Shown in pieces: positions 44,000-54,248 of a stretch of 64,000 nucleotides of DNA. The stretch is from positions 806,001-870,000 of the forward strand of contig NZ_JONN01000001.1 in NCBI RefSeq assembly GCF_000711715.1, read 5' to 3'. Position numbers and translations under genes: made by a program. Source of the DNA: Sphingomonas astaxanthinifaciens DSM 22298. GTDB lineage: Bacteria; Pseudomonadota; Alphaproteobacteria; Sphingomonadales; Sphingomonadaceae. The notes under the pieces were generated by a model. It worked only from the letters and a program-made list of their open reading frames with translations, searched no databases and was not told the DNA's origin. Within the stretch, counting starts at the first letter, position 1, and every line of letters begins with the position of its first letter.

Positions 44000-44644
44000 A
44001 TGCCACGAGCCGTGCCGCGCCCCTGTTTCAAGCTCGAAGGCGATCATCCCTTGCCGCTCGCCGGCGTGGACGAGGCGGGCTGCGCGCCGCTGGCCGGGCC
44101 GGTGGTCGCCGCCGCGGTGGTGCTCGACCGCGAGCGCTTCCCGCGCGGGATCGACGACAGTAAGAAGCTGAGCCTCGAGGCGCGCGAGGCGATCCATGCG
44201 AAGCTGATGGTCCAGGCCCGCTGCGGGGTCGGCATCTGCACCGTCGAGGAGATTGACGCGCTCAACATCTACTGGGCGCGGATGCTGGCCATGGCCCGCG
44301 CGGTCGAGGCGCTGGGTTTCGACCCGGCCTTCGTACTGGTCGACGGCAACCGCTGCCCGCGCTGGGAGCGGCCGAGCCGCGCGATTATCGCGGGCGACGC
44401 CAAGTGCCGCTCGATCGCCGCCGCCTCGATCGTCGCCAAGGTCACCCGCGACCGCATCATGGCCGACTATGCCGAGGCGCACCCCGGCTATGGCTGGGAA
44501 CGCAACCGCGGCTATCCGACCCCCGACCATCGCCGGGCCCTGCGCGAACTGGGTCCGACACCGCTCCACCGGAAGAGCTTCGGGCTGGTCCGCGAAGTCT
44601 TGGCCGAGCGGGCCCAGCCCAGCTTCGCTTTCGCCGCGGAGTAA
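44000..44644 (+). CDS. rnhB: Ribonuclease HII
   Basis: A 214-residue endonuclease removing RNA primers and misincorporated ribonucleotides. The catalytic acids are Asp24 and Glu25 in GVDEAGCAPLAGP, Asp in VLVDGNRCP and the DxxSRD-like acidic region; ASIVAKVTRDRIM is diagnostic. The usual GRG substrate motif after DEVG/DEAG is GCA here. It precedes ccrM, a gene order common in alphaproteobacteria. Confidence 0.94.
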   Translation: MPRAVPRPCFKLEGDHPLPLAGVDEAGCAPLAGPVVAAAVVLDRERFPRGIDDSKKLSLEAREAIHAKLMVQARCGVGICTVEEIDALNIYWARMLAMARAVEALGFDPAFVLVDGNRCPRWERPSRAIIAGDAKCRSIAAASIVAKVTRDRIMADYAEAHPGYGWERNRGYPTPDHRRALRELGPTPLHRKSFGLVREVLAERAQPSFAFAAE

Positions 44645-44648
44645 GGCA

Positions 44649-44727
44649 CCGTCGTCCCCGCGAAGGCGGGGACCTTGTGAGGCTCGCGCGGGTTGCCCGA
44701 GGTCCCCGCCTGCGCGGGGACGACGCG
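44649..44727. repeat. Dispersed palindromic repeat, family 2, copy 3
   Basis: Arms cgtcgtccccgcgaaggcgg continuing to ggacct (44650-44675) and inverse ggtccccgcctgcgcgggga continuing to cgacgcgg (to 44727), immediately after rnhB. It may end rnhB transcription before the ccrM promoter region. Confidence 0.75.
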
Positions 44728-44741
44728 GTTCTTCGAGCGCC

Positions 44742-46058
<1,317 letters not shown>

Positions 46059-46061
46059 ACT

Positions 46062-46127
46062 CGTTCGCCCTGAGCGAAGTCGAAGGGCGCTCGCGACACC
46101 GTGCTTCGACTTCGCTCAGCACGAACG
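46062..46127. repeat. Dispersed palindromic repeat, family 1, copy 4
   Basis: Arms cgttcgccctgagcgaagtc continuing to gaaggg (46062-46087) and inverse gtgcttcgacttcgctcagc continuing to acgaacg (46101-46127), in the gap between ccrM and folP. The arm order is reversed relative to copy 1. Confidence 0.75.
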
Positions 46128-46140
46128 ATATTGAGCCTGC

Positions 46141-47211
46141 ATGACCTTCCGCACCCTCCTCAAGCCGACCGGCTTCATCGACGCGCCCTTCGGCCATGAC
46201 GGCAAGGTGGCGCGGCTGGCGGGGACGATGCTCTGGTTCTCCGCGGTCGAATTCCTTCGGGTCGGCGACGACGGGCGGGTGAGAAGCGAACTGGTCCCGG
46301 TCGAGGGGATCGAGGCGCGGCTCGAGGATGACGTCATGGCGGCAAGCTGGGCGGCGATCACCGCCCCGCGCGCGGCGCTGCAATTGGGCGCGCGAACCAT
46401 CCGGCTCGACCAGCCGCAACTGATGGCGATCCTCAATGCCACCCCCGACAGCTTTTCGGACGGCGGCAAGGCGGCGGGGCTCGAGGAGGGGTTCGCGGCA
46501 TCCGAAGCCGGCGCGGCAATCCTCGACGTCGGCGGCGAGAGCACCCGGCCCGGCGCGAAGACCGTGTGGGAAGGCGACGAGATCGAGCGGGTGGTGCCGC
46601 TGGTGAAGACGCTGGCCGCGAGCGGCGCGGCGGTATCAATCGACACCCGCAAGGCGAGCGTCATGGAAGCCGCGCTCGCCGCTGGCGCAAGCCTCGTCAA
46701 CGACGTGTCGGCACTGACCTATGACCCGCGTTCGGCCGAGGTGGTAGCCAGGGCCGGGGTCCCGGTCGTGCTGATGCACCACCAAGGCAGTCCCGAGACC
46801 ATGCAGGACGCGCCCTCCTATCCGCGTGGGGCCCTCGTCGACGTCTATTTCTGGCTCGAGGACGCGATTGCCCGGGCGGTCGACGCGGGGATCGACCGGG
46901 CGAAGATCATCGTCGATCCGGGCATCGGCTTCGGCAAGTCGGTGGCACATAATCTCGAGCTGATGAACGGGCTCGCGGCCTTCCACGCGCTCGGCTGCCC
47001 GCTCCTCGTCGGAGCGAGCCGCAAGCGCACCATCGGCGCGCTCCACAACGAGGCGCCGGCCGACCGGCGGCTTGGCGGAAGCCTCGCGCTGGCGCTGAAG
47101 GCCGTCGACCAGGGCGCGCAGCTTGTCCGCGCGCACGACGTCTTCGAGACGGTGCAGGCGCTCCGGGTGTGGCGGGGGCTCAAGGACCAGGCGCTGACGC
47201 CGCGGCTCTAG
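46141..47211 (+). CDS. folP: Dihydropteroate synthase
   Basis: A folate-pathway enzyme joining p-aminobenzoate to dihydropterin pyrophosphate. The catalytic barrel starts near residue 97 with LMAILNATPDSFSDGG; ILDVGGESTRPGA, VSIDTRKASVM, LVNDVSALTYD, IIVDPGIGFGKS and LVGASRKRTIG are the standard loops. The 356-residue length reflects an N-terminal extension of ~90 residues found in related alphaproteobacterial proteins. The start ATG follows a palindromic repeat. Confidence 0.96.
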   Translation: MTFRTLLKPTGFIDAPFGHDGKVARLAGTMLWFSAVEFLRVGDDGRVRSELVPVEGIEARLEDDVMAASWAAITAPRAALQLGARTIRLDQPQLMAILNATPDSFSDGGKAAGLEEGFAASEAGAAILDVGGESTRPGAKTVWEGDEIERVVPLVKTLAASGAAVSIDTRKASVMEAALAAGASLVNDVSALTYDPRSAEVVARAGVPVVLMHHQGSPETMQDAPSYPRGALVDVYFWLEDAIARAVDAGIDRAKIIVDPGIGFGKSVAHNLELMNGLAAFHALGCPLLVGASRKRTIGALHNEAPADRRLGGSLALALKAVDQGAQLVRAHDVFETVQALRVWRGLKDQALTPRL

Positions 47212-47957
47212 TCTCGGAACGCCACCAGCATCGGCCCTAGGCCTGAGAAACTGTCCATCCGCCCGTTGACCGGGTCCCACAGGCTGCTGACCGAGCCGTC
47301 GAGATAGAGGGCGTTGCGGCACTTCAGTTCGTCGCGGAACAGCCGCGCGAACTTGCCGAAGCTGACCGCTGAATCACTGATCACGAATAGGGGAACGCCG
47401 TCGGGGTCGATCCCCACTGCGTTGCGGACGAAGCGGCTGGTGCCGTCGGGAGAAAAGCGCGCATTGACCGCGCCGTCGATCACCAGCATCGGTCCGCTCT
47501 GCGTCGCTAGGGCGATGTCGGCGGAAGGCTCGAAGGCCCTGCTCGGTACGATCTCGCTGCGGCCGTCGCTGCGGACCAGGAACACGCCATTGGGCTGGAG
47601 ATGGAAATTGCCGCCGCCCTTTTCGCGCCGGTTGATCGCCTTCACTTCCTGGCCCCCGGCGATGGCGAGGCCGATCGGGCGGCCGTCTTCGTCGAACATC
47701 CCCGCGTTCATCGCGAAGCGGACCTTGGGAGCGCGCGCGCCCAGCACATGCTCGAGCGCGGCGAAGCTGCGATAGGGGCGACCGTCGCGTCCCGCGACAT
47801 GGAGCTCGAGCCGGGCGAGGGGATCGCGGCAGAGGGTGAAGCGGTCGCCCTCGAACATCAGCGAGCGGCACGGTCCCTCGCCGGTCTCGGGCGCGGGTTC
47901 GGGCTTCTTGCACGCGGCAAGCAGCAGGACGAGGAGCCAGACGAAATGCATCGGCAT
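47208..47957 (-). CDS. Phosphodiester glycosidase-family lipoprotein
   Basis: A 249-residue predicted lipoprotein; the signal MPMHFVWLLVLLLAACKKPE has a lipobox (LLAAC). The body resembles the phosphodiester glycosidase/NAGPA-type domain: RFAMNAGMFDEDGRPIGLAI, GGGNFHLQPNGVFLV, LATQSGPMLVIDG and RNALYLDGSVSSLW. Substrate unknown, possibly a cell-envelope glycan. It ends overlapping the convergent folP stop by 4 nt and starts 15 nt after the stop of the activator gene. Confidence 0.82.
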   Translation of the reverse strand: MPMHFVWLLVLLLAACKKPEPAPETGEGPCRSLMFEGDRFTLCRDPLARLELHVAGRDGRPYRSFAALEHVLGARAPKVRFAMNAGMFDEDGRPIGLAIAGGQEVKAINRREKGGGNFHLQPNGVFLVRSDGRSEIVPSRAFEPSADIALATQSGPMLVIDGAVNARFSPDGTSRFVRNAVGIDPDGVPLFVISDSAVSFGKFARLFRDELKCRNALYLDGSVSSLWDPVNGRMDSFSGLGPMLVAFRD

Positions 47958-47971
47958 CCCGATGCAACGCT

Positions 47972-49408
47972 TCAGGGGCCGGTGTCGATGCCCAGTTCGG
48001 CGAGCTTGCGATAGAGCGTCGAGCGGCCGATCCCGAGGCGGCGCGCGACCTCGGTCATCTTGCCGCGATAATGGCCGATGGCGAGGCGGATGAGATCGGC
48101 CTCGATCTCTTCCAGCGGGCGGAGGTGACCGTCGTCGCGCCACAGGGTGATCGAGGGCGCTCCCGCCAGCGCGGCCGAGGCGGCGGCGCGGCCGATGTCG
48201 CGGGCCCCGTCGGCGACGCGGTTGGTGAAGCGCGACTGGAGCGCGATGTGGGGGAAGTCCTCGGCGGTGAGCGCCGCCCCCTGGCATTGCAGCGCCGCGC
48301 GGAAAATGACGTTGGAAAGCTGGCGGACATTGCCCGGCCAGCCATATTTCATCAGCACCGCCAGCGCGTCCTCGCCGATCGACAGCGGGCGGATTCCGGG
48401 CTGGCCGGTGTGGCGGGCGAGGAGGTGGCGGGCGAGTGCGGGAATGTCGCCGCTCCGCTCGCGCAGCGAGGGCACGGCGACCACCGTCCCGCCGAGCCGC
48501 TCGGCAAGGCCGGGATCGAACTTGTCGGACAAGGGCTTCGAACTGGTGGCGATGATCCGCACGTCAACGCTGTTCGAGCCGTTGCAGCCGACCGGGCGCA
48601 CCTCGCCGGTGGCGAGCATCCGGTCGAGCGCCTTCTGGGTCGCGGGCGGAAGGTCGCCTACCTCGTCGAGGAGGAGGGTCCCGCCATCGGCCTCGACCAG
48701 CTTGCCGACCCGTTCGGCGAACGCGCCGGGAAAGGCGCCCGCGACATGCCCGAACAGCTCGCTGTCGATGATGTTGGCGGGCACCGCGCGGCAGTCGATC
48801 TGGAGGAAGGGGCCACGGGCGCGGGGGCTGGCGCTGTGGACCGCCCGGGCGATCGTCTCCTTGCCGGTGCCCGCTTCGCCCACGATCAGCAGCGCGAGTC
48901 GGCTGCGCGCGGCCTTGGCGGCGACCGCGAGCGCGACGCGGAAGTCGGGCGCGGCGCCGACCAGCTCGTCGAGGCTGAGTTCGGGCGCGAGTTTCTCGGA
49001 CAGGGGCGCAAGCTCGCCCGCGGCGCGGCGGCGATCGGCATTGACCGCGAGCGCTTCCATCAGCCGCTCGGGCGCGACGGGCCGGACGAGGAAGTCCGAG
49101 GCGCCGGCGCGCATCGCCTCGACCGCCTGGCCGACCGAGCCGCCCTCGGCAAGGACGATAATCGGCAGGCCCGGTCGGTCGGCACGAAGCGCGCGGACGA
49201 GGCCCGGGCCGCCATGCGGATCCCAGCGCCCGATCAGCACGGCGCGAATCTCGTGGCCGTTGGGACCGCCGAGCAATTCCTGGGCCTCGGCGACGCTGGG
49301 GCTGCCGAGCGTGTTCCAGCCCGCACGGGTGGCGGTTGCCGCGACGAGACGACGCTCATCCGGTTCGGCATCGACCAGCAGGAGGAAACGGATGGTGTCG
49401 GCGCGCAA
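47972..49408 (-). CDS. NtrC-type AAA+ transcriptional activator with degenerate receiver and GAFPGA loop
   Basis: A 478-residue three-domain regulator. The receiver-like domain (1-125) starts FLLLVDAEPDER but lacks the phosphoacceptor Asp: the equivalent of LLD is LIG in AVLIGRWDPHG. The AAA+ domain (~145-375) has Walker A VGEAGTGKETIAR and Walker B GGTLLLDEVGDLP, but the sigma-54-contacting GAFTGA loop reads GAFPGA. The C-terminal Fis-type HTH is intact (MTEVARRLGIGRSTLYRKL). It may therefore be phosphorylation-independent and might not work through sigma-54. Targets are unknown. Confidence 0.88.
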   Translation of the reverse strand: MRADTIRFLLLVDAEPDERRLVAATATRAGWNTLGSPSVAEAQELLGGPNGHEIRAVLIGRWDPHGGPGLVRALRADRPGLPIIVLAEGGSVGQAVEAMRAGASDFLVRPVAPERLMEALAVNADRRRAAGELAPLSEKLAPELSLDELVGAAPDFRVALAVAAKAARSRLALLIVGEAGTGKETIARAVHSASPRARGPFLQIDCRAVPANIIDSELFGHVAGAFPGAFAERVGKLVEADGGTLLLDEVGDLPPATQKALDRMLATGEVRPVGCNGSNSVDVRIIATSSKPLSDKFDPGLAERLGGTVVAVPSLRERSGDIPALARHLLARHTGQPGIRPLSIGEDALAVLMKYGWPGNVRQLSNVIFRAALQCQGAALTAEDFPHIALQSRFTNRVADGARDIGRAAASAALAGAPSITLWRDDGHLRPLEEIEADLIRLAIGHYRGKMTEVARRLGIGRSTLYRKLAELGIDTGP

Positions 49409-49541
49409 GGTCTGGGCTCCCTGATGGACGCGAGCCTAGCGCCACCAAGGTAAAGAAAGCGTGAGCGCGCGGGGGGCTTTGAGCGCGAAGCCCATGCCGC
49501 TATGAGCCAGCGCAACGACAGTTTTCCCATCAGGAGCAGCA

Positions 49542-49691
49542 ATGGCCCTCGAACCGACCACCGAAGACACCTCCCCGATCGATTACCGGAAGGCGGTCAA
49601 GGACTATTCCCTGCTGATCTCGATGCTGAAGTGGGGTGCGGTGATCGCGCTCATGCTCGGCTTCCTGGTCATGATCCTGCTGGCGAACTGA
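49542..49691 (+). CDS. Small membrane protein, aa3-type cytochrome oxidase subunit IV-like
   Basis: A 49-residue protein, too short for most gene finders. A hydrophilic N-terminus (TEDTSPIDYRKAVKDY) is followed by one transmembrane helix (LKWGAVIALMLGFLVMILL), the arrangement of the bacterial aa3 oxidase subunit IV family, often found near transhydrogenase genes. An AGGAG site at 49532-49536 precedes the ATG. The stop is 4 nt before the pntAA start. It could instead be an unrelated one-span protein. Confidence 0.65.
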   Translation: MALEPTTEDTSPIDYRKAVKDYSLLISMLKWGAVIALMLGFLVMILLAN

Positions 49692-49695
49692 CGTC

Positions 49696-50820
49696 TTGAG
49701 GGTCGCGGTCCTCGCCGAGACGGCCGCCGGGGAAACCCGGGTCGCCGCCATCCCCGAAACGGTCAAGAAGCTCGCCGGCCTCGGCGCTTCGGTGGCGGTC
49801 GAACGCGGGGCCGGGCGACAGGCGGGGATCAGCGACGAGGATTATGCGGCCGCCGGCGCCAGCGTGGGCTCGCGCGCCGAGACGCTCGACGGGGCCGGAC
49901 TGGTGCTCGGCGTGATCGGTCCCGAGGCCGATTCGCTTGGCGGAGTCGCGCCGGGCGCGACGCTGGTCGCGATGCTCGATCCCTTTGCCAGGCGCGAGAC
50001 CGTCCAGGGCTATGCCGGGGCGGGGCTCGAGGCGCTGGCGATGGAATGGATGCCACGCATCACCCGCGCGCAGTCGATGGACGTCCTCTCCTCGCAGTCG
50101 AACCTTGCCGGCTACAAGGCGGTGATCGACGCCGCCGCGGCTTATGGCCGGGCCTTTCCGATGATGATGACCGCCGCCGGCACCGTCAGCGCCGCGCGCG
50201 CCTTCATCATGGGCGTCGGCGTCGCCGGTCTCCAGGCGATCGCCACCGCGCGGCGGCTGGGCGCGCAGGTCAGCGCGACCGACGTCCGCTCGGCGACGAA
50301 GGAACAGATCCAGAGCCTCGGCGCCAAGGCGATCTTCGTCGAGGGCGTGGCGGGGATCGAGGGCGAGGGGCAGGGCGGCTATGCCGGCGAGACCTCCGAG
50401 GAATATAAGAAGGCGCAGGCCGAGCTCGTCTCGAGCCACCTCGCCAAGCAGGACATCGTCATCACCACCGCGCTGATCCCGGGCAAGCCGGCGCCGCGGC
50501 TGATCAGCGACGCGCAGGTCGCGACCATGCGGCCCGGCAGCGTGATCGTCGACCTGGCGGCGGGCGCGGGCGGCAATGTCGAGGGCTGCGTCCCCGGCGA
50601 GACGGTGGAGCGCCATGGCGTCAAGGTGATCGGCGCGACCAATCTCGCCCGTTCGCTCCCGGCGGATTCGAGCGCGCTCTACGCCCGCAACCTCTTCAAC
50701 TTCCTCAGCGCCTTCTGGGACAAGGAGCAGGGCCGCCCCGTGCTTCCCGACGAGGACGAGATCGTGAAGGGCATCCGCCTCACCCACGGCGGCAGGATCG
50801 TCAGCGAACGCCTGGCCTGA
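49696..50820 (+). CDS. pntAA: NAD(P) transhydrogenase subunit alpha, domain I (PntAA)
   Basis: A 374-residue soluble NAD(H)-binding subunit of proton-translocating transhydrogenase. MRVAVLAETAAGETRVAAIP is the family start, SSQSNLAGYKAVIDAA and the Rossmann loop MGVGVAGLQAIATARRLGA bind NAD, and IVDLAAGAGGNVEG is the second domain signature. The start is TTG at 49696. The other subunits (PntAB and PntB) do not follow; a PH-domain gene does. Alanine dehydrogenase-like folds are related, but the signatures favour PntAA. Confidence 0.92.
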   Translation: MRVAVLAETAAGETRVAAIPETVKKLAGLGASVAVERGAGRQAGISDEDYAAAGASVGSRAETLDGAGLVLGVIGPEADSLGGVAPGATLVAMLDPFARRETVQGYAGAGLEALAMEWMPRITRAQSMDVLSSQSNLAGYKAVIDAAAAYGRAFPMMMTAAGTVSAARAFIMGVGVAGLQAIATARRLGAQVSATDVRSATKEQIQSLGAKAIFVEGVAGIEGEGQGGYAGETSEEYKKAQAELVSSHLAKQDIVITTALIPGKPAPRLISDAQVATMRPGSVIVDLAAGAGGNVEGCVPGETVERHGVKVIGATNLARSLPADSSALYARNLFNFLSAFWDKEQGRPVLPDEDEIVKGIRLTHGGRIVSERLA

Positions 50821-51182
50821 TGGGCCTGTTCGGCGCGAGCGAGATCGACACCGCCGAGGTCGCGCACCGGTACCGCGCGCTGCTGGTCGATGGCGAAGAG
50901 GTGCTCATTGCCTTTCGCACCATCCGCGACATCGCCTTCCTGACCGATCGCCGGCTGGCCATGGTCAACATCCAGGGCTGGATCGGCAAGAAGGTCGCGA
51001 TCCAGTCGATCCCCTATCGCTCGATCGTCCGCTTCTCGCTCGAGACCGCGGGCACCTTCGACCTCGAGGCCGACATGGTCTTCTGGCTGGCCGGGACCCC
51101 CGACCCGCTGGAGATCAAGATCGCCCGCGGCAGCAACCTCGCGGCCATCCAGCAGATCTTGGCGCGAGGCATTCTCCGATAG
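50820..51182 (+). CDS. Bacterial PH-domain (YvbH/bPH_1-like) protein
   Basis: A 120-residue protein with a single pleckstrin-homology-like fold: VLIAFRTIRDIAFLTDRRLA, GKKVAIQSIPYRSIVRFSLE, and WLAGTPDPLEIKIARG with a C-terminal helix. Such proteins assemble into oligomeric rings of unknown function. Its ATG overlaps the pntAA stop, so the two are co-translated. Confidence 0.85.
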   Translation: MGLFGASEIDTAEVAHRYRALLVDGEEVLIAFRTIRDIAFLTDRRLAMVNIQGWIGKKVAIQSIPYRSIVRFSLETAGTFDLEADMVFWLAGTPDPLEIKIARGSNLAAIQQILARGILR

Positions 51183-51258
51183 CGTCGTCCCGGCGCAGGC
51201 CGGAAACCTTGGAGGTTCGCACCATATTCTAAAGGTCCTGGCCTGCGCCGCGACGGCG
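51183..51258. repeat. Dispersed palindromic repeat, family 2, copy 4 (diverged)
   Basis: Arms cgtcgtcccggcgcaggccg (from 51183) and inverse ggtcctggcctgcgccgcga (to 51253 or slightly beyond), with more mismatches than the other copies, between the PH-domain gene and the monooxygenase. Confidence 0.65.
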
Positions 51259-51277
51259 GACGTGGTAAGGGGGCCTC

Positions 51278-52480
51278 ATGACGACACGCGATCTCATCGT
51301 CGTCGGGGGCGGACCCGCCGGGGTGATGACCGGGCTGCTGTTCGCCCGCGCGGGCTGCACCGTCAGCGTGCTCGAAAAGCATGCCGACTTCTTTCGCGAT
51401 TTCCGCGGCGACACCGTCCACCCTTCGACGATGGAGATATTGAGCCAGCTCGGCTGGCTCGAGGACTTCCTCAAGCGGCCGCACCACCGGCTCGACCATG
51501 CCGAGCTGCGCATCGCGGGCCGCGACTGGACGATCGGCGACCTGTCGCATCTGGATACGCCGGCGCCGTTCATCGCGATGATGCCGCAGTGGGAGTTTCT
51601 CGATTTCCTGCGCACCAAGGCCGCTGCCTTTCCCGGCTTCGCGCTGGAGATGGGCGCGGCCGTTGCCGACTTCCTCGAGGAGGACGGCCGGGTGAGCGGG
51701 GTGCGTCTCGCCGACGGGAGCGAGCGGCGAGCGCGGCTGGTGATCGCCGCCGACGGGCGCTCGTCGCTGGTCCGGCAGAAGGATATGCTCCCGCTCGAGG
51801 TGCTGGGCGCACCGATGGACGTCTTCTGGTTCCGGGTGCCCAAGACCGCGCCGGGAAGCGCGCTGCGCGGCTCGGTCGAGCGCGGGCGGCTTCTGGTGAT
51901 GATCGATCGCGGCGATTACTGGCAATGCGCCTTCCTCATTCCCAAGGGCAAGGCGGCGGACCTCCTCGCGGGCGGGATCGGACCGATCCGGGCGGCCATC
52001 GCCGAGGCCGCTCCCGAGCTCGACCTGGCCGACCTCGACGATGTCGCGGACCTCAAACTCCTCAGCGTCTCGCTCGACCGGCTGACCGCCTGGCAGCGGC
52101 CCGGCCTGCTGGCGATCGGCGATGCGGCGCATGCGATGAGCCCGATCGGCGGGGTGGGGATCAATCTCGCGATCCAGGACGCGGTGGCGGCGGCGAACCT
52201 GCTCGCCGGGCCGCTGGCGGCGGGCGCCAGGATCGATCCGCTGCTGCACAAGGTCGAGGAGCGGAGGCTGTTGCCGACGCGGCTGGTGCAATCGGCGCAG
52301 AAGACCGCGCAGGACCGGGTCATCGGCCGCCTGCTTGAGCCGGGGCCGCCGCTCGACCATGCCCCGTGGCTGATCCGACTGCTCGACAAGGCGCCGCTGC
52401 TGCGCCGGATTCCCGGGCGGATGATCGGGCTCGGGATCCGCCGCGAGAAAGTCGAAAGCCCGGCGGCTCAGCCCGCCTGA
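51278..52480 (+). CDS. FAD-dependent (group A) monooxygenase
   Basis: A 400-residue flavoprotein. The dinucleotide fold is LIVVGGGPAGVMTGLLFARAG, the middle DG motif is VIAADGRSSLVRQ, and the FAD ribityl-binding GD motif is LLAIGDAAHAMSPIGGVGIN, all typical of the UbiH/PobA aromatic hydroxylase class. Substrate unknown; a C-terminal segment is extended relative to UbiH. Its 3' end overlaps the convergent ybaK gene by 13 nt. Confidence 0.9.
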   Translation: MTTRDLIVVGGGPAGVMTGLLFARAGCTVSVLEKHADFFRDFRGDTVHPSTMEILSQLGWLEDFLKRPHHRLDHAELRIAGRDWTIGDLSHLDTPAPFIAMMPQWEFLDFLRTKAAAFPGFALEMGAAVADFLEEDGRVSGVRLADGSERRARLVIAADGRSSLVRQKDMLPLEVLGAPMDVFWFRVPKTAPGSALRGSVERGRLLVMIDRGDYWQCAFLIPKGKAADLLAGGIGPIRAAIAEAAPELDLADLDDVADLKLLSVSLDRLTAWQRPGLLAIGDAAHAMSPIGGVGINLAIQDAVAAANLLAGPLAAGARIDPLLHKVEERRLLPTRLVQSAQKTAQDRVIGRLLEPGPPLDHAPWLIRLLDKAPLLRRIPGRMIGLGIRREKVESPAAQPA

Positions 52481-52941
52481 GGCAAGGTGCAGCAGTCGAC
52501 CCAGGTGGCGTGGGTCAGCTCGGCCAGCCGCTCGGGCGTGATCTCGAGGCTGGCGGTGCGGCTGCCCGCGGCAGGAAAGACGGTGGCGAAGGCCCGCAAG
52601 CTGACGTCGGTGTAGACGGGTAGCGGGGTGGCGAGCCCGAACGGGCAGACCCCGCCGACGACATGACCGGTGGCGGCGAAGGTGGCGTCGGGATCGAGCA
52701 TCCGGATCCGCCCGCCGAACGCCGCCTTGCATTTGAGGTTGTCGAGCCGCGCGTCGCCGCGGGTGACGAGGAGCAGGGTTTTCTCGCCCACCTTCAGCGC
52801 GATCGTCTTGGCGATCCGCCCCGGTTCGACCCCGAGGGTCGCGGCAGCATCGGCGACCGTCGCCGTGCTGCCGTGCCCTTCAATGATGGCGAGGTCAGGC
52901 GCATGGGCCGCGACCCAGGCCCTGACGCTCGCCAGGCTCAT
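52468..52941 (-). CDS. ybaK: YbaK/EbsC (ProX-like) aminoacyl-tRNA deacylase family protein
   Basis: A 157-residue trans-editing-domain protein that would hydrolyse mischarged tRNA. ADAAATLGVEPGRIAKTIAL contains the conserved lysine after G-V-xx-xxI-K, LLLVTRGDARLDN and the loop GHVVGGVCPFGL are the family signatures. The precise tRNA target (Cys-tRNA-Pro, Ala-tRNA-Pro or other) is not determinable. It lies downstream of icd on the same strand, 5 nt away in the opposite sense of transcription order (icd end at 52946). Confidence 0.9.
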   Translation of the reverse strand: MSLASVRAWVAAHAPDLAIIEGHGSTATVADAAATLGVEPGRIAKTIALKVGEKTLLLVTRGDARLDNLKCKAAFGGRIRMLDPDATFAATGHVVGGVCPFGLATPLPVYTDVSLRAFATVFPAAGSRTASLEITPERLAELTHATWVDCCTLPQAG

Positions 52942-52945
52942 CGCC

Positions 52946-54163
52946 TCAGGCCGTGGCCATCGCGATTTCGAGGTTCTGGACGACCGCTTCGAAGAACTGC
53001 TCGGTGGTCATCCAGGCCTGGTCGGGGCCGACCAGGATCGCGAGGTCCTTGGTCATCTTGCCCGATTCGACCGTCTCGACGCAGACGCGCTCAAGGGTCT
53101 CGGCGAACTTGATCACCTCGGGCGTACCGTCGATCCGGCCGCGGAACTTGAGGCCGCCGGTCCAGGCGAAGATCGAGGCGATCGGGTTGGTCGAGGTCGC
53201 CTTGCCCTGCTGGTGCATGCGATAGTGGCGGGTAACGGTGCCGTGCGCGGCCTCGGCCTCGACGGTCTGGCCATCGGGGGTGAGGAGGACGCTGGTCATC
53301 AGGCCCAAGGAACCGAAGCCCTGCGCGACCTGGTCCGACTGGACGTCGCCGTCGTAATTCTTGCAGGCCCAGACGAACTTGCCGCTCCACTTGAGCGCGG
53401 AGGCAACCATGTCGTCGATCAGGCGATGCTGATATTCGATCCCAGCTTCGGCGAACTTGTCCTTGAATTCGCTGTCGAACACCTCCTGGAAGATGTCCTT
53501 GAAGCGGCCGTCATAGGCCTTGAGGATGGTGTTCTTGGTGCTGAGGTAGACCGGCCAGCCGCGCTGCAGGCCATAGTTCATCGAGGCGCGCGCGAAGTCG
53601 CGGATGCTCTCGTCGACATTGTACATGCCCATGGCGACGCCGGCGCTCTCGAACTCGAACACCTCGTGCTCGATCACCTGGCCGTCCTCGCCCTCGAACT
53701 TGATGGTGAGCTTGCCCGGGCCCGGCACGCGGAAGTCGGTCGCCTTGTACTGGTCGCCGAACGCATGGCGGCCGATGACGATCGGGTCGGTCCAGCCGGG
53801 GATGATCCGGGGGACGTTGGCGATGACGATCGGCTCGCGGAAGACGACTCCGCCGAGGATGTTGCGGATGGTGCCGTTCGGGCTCTTCCACATCTTCTTG
53901 AGGCCGAATTCCTCGACCCGCTGCTCGTCGGGGGTGATGGTGGCGCATTTGACGCCGACGCCATGCTCCTTGATCGCCTTGGCGGCGTCGATCGTGACCT
54001 GGTCCTCGGTCGCGTCGCGATTCTCGATGCCGAGGTCGTAGTAGCGCAGGTCGATGTCGAGATAGGGCAGGATCAGCCGCTCACGGATCCACTGCCAGAT
54101 GATGCGGGTCATCTCGTCGCCGTCGATCTCGACGACCGGGTTCTTCACCTTGATCTTGGTCAT
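52946..54163 (-). CDS. icd: NADP-dependent isocitrate dehydrogenase (eukaryotic-like type)
   Basis: A 405-residue TCA-cycle enzyme. It starts [20 protein letters not shown], the type-II (subfamily II) pattern shared with eukaryotic IDHs. [19 protein letters not shown] holds substrate-binding Ser and Arg residues, [20 protein letters not shown] the metal-binding Asp, and [11 protein letters not shown] is the NADP site. The ATG at 54163 is preferred to an upstream ATG at 54193 by homology. Confidence 0.97.
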   Translation of the reverse strand: MTKIKVKNPVVEIDGDEMTRIIWQWIRERLILPYLDIDLRYYDLGIENRDATEDQVTIDAAKAIKEHGVGVKCATITPDEQRVEEFGLKKMWKSPNGTIRNILGGVVFREPIVIANVPRIIPGWTDPIVIGRHAFGDQYKATDFRVPGPGKLTIKFEGEDGQVIEHEVFEFESAGVAMGMYNVDESIRDFARASMNYGLQRGWPVYLSTKNTILKAYDGRFKDIFQEVFDSEFKDKFAEAGIEYQHRLIDDMVASALKWSGKFVWACKNYDGDVQSDQVAQGFGSLGLMTSVLLTPDGQTVEAEAAHGTVTRHYRMHQQGKATSTNPIASIFAWTGGLKFRGRIDGTPEVIKFAETLERVCVETVESGKMTKDLAILVGPDQAWMTTEQFFEAVVQNLEIAMATA

Positions 54164-54248
54164 GTCTCTGCCTTGCTGGATTTGGCGCGGCACCTAGCGC
54201 CGCCGTCACGCTCTGGCAACGCACGGCAAGGCCCGTTAAGGCGAGCGC

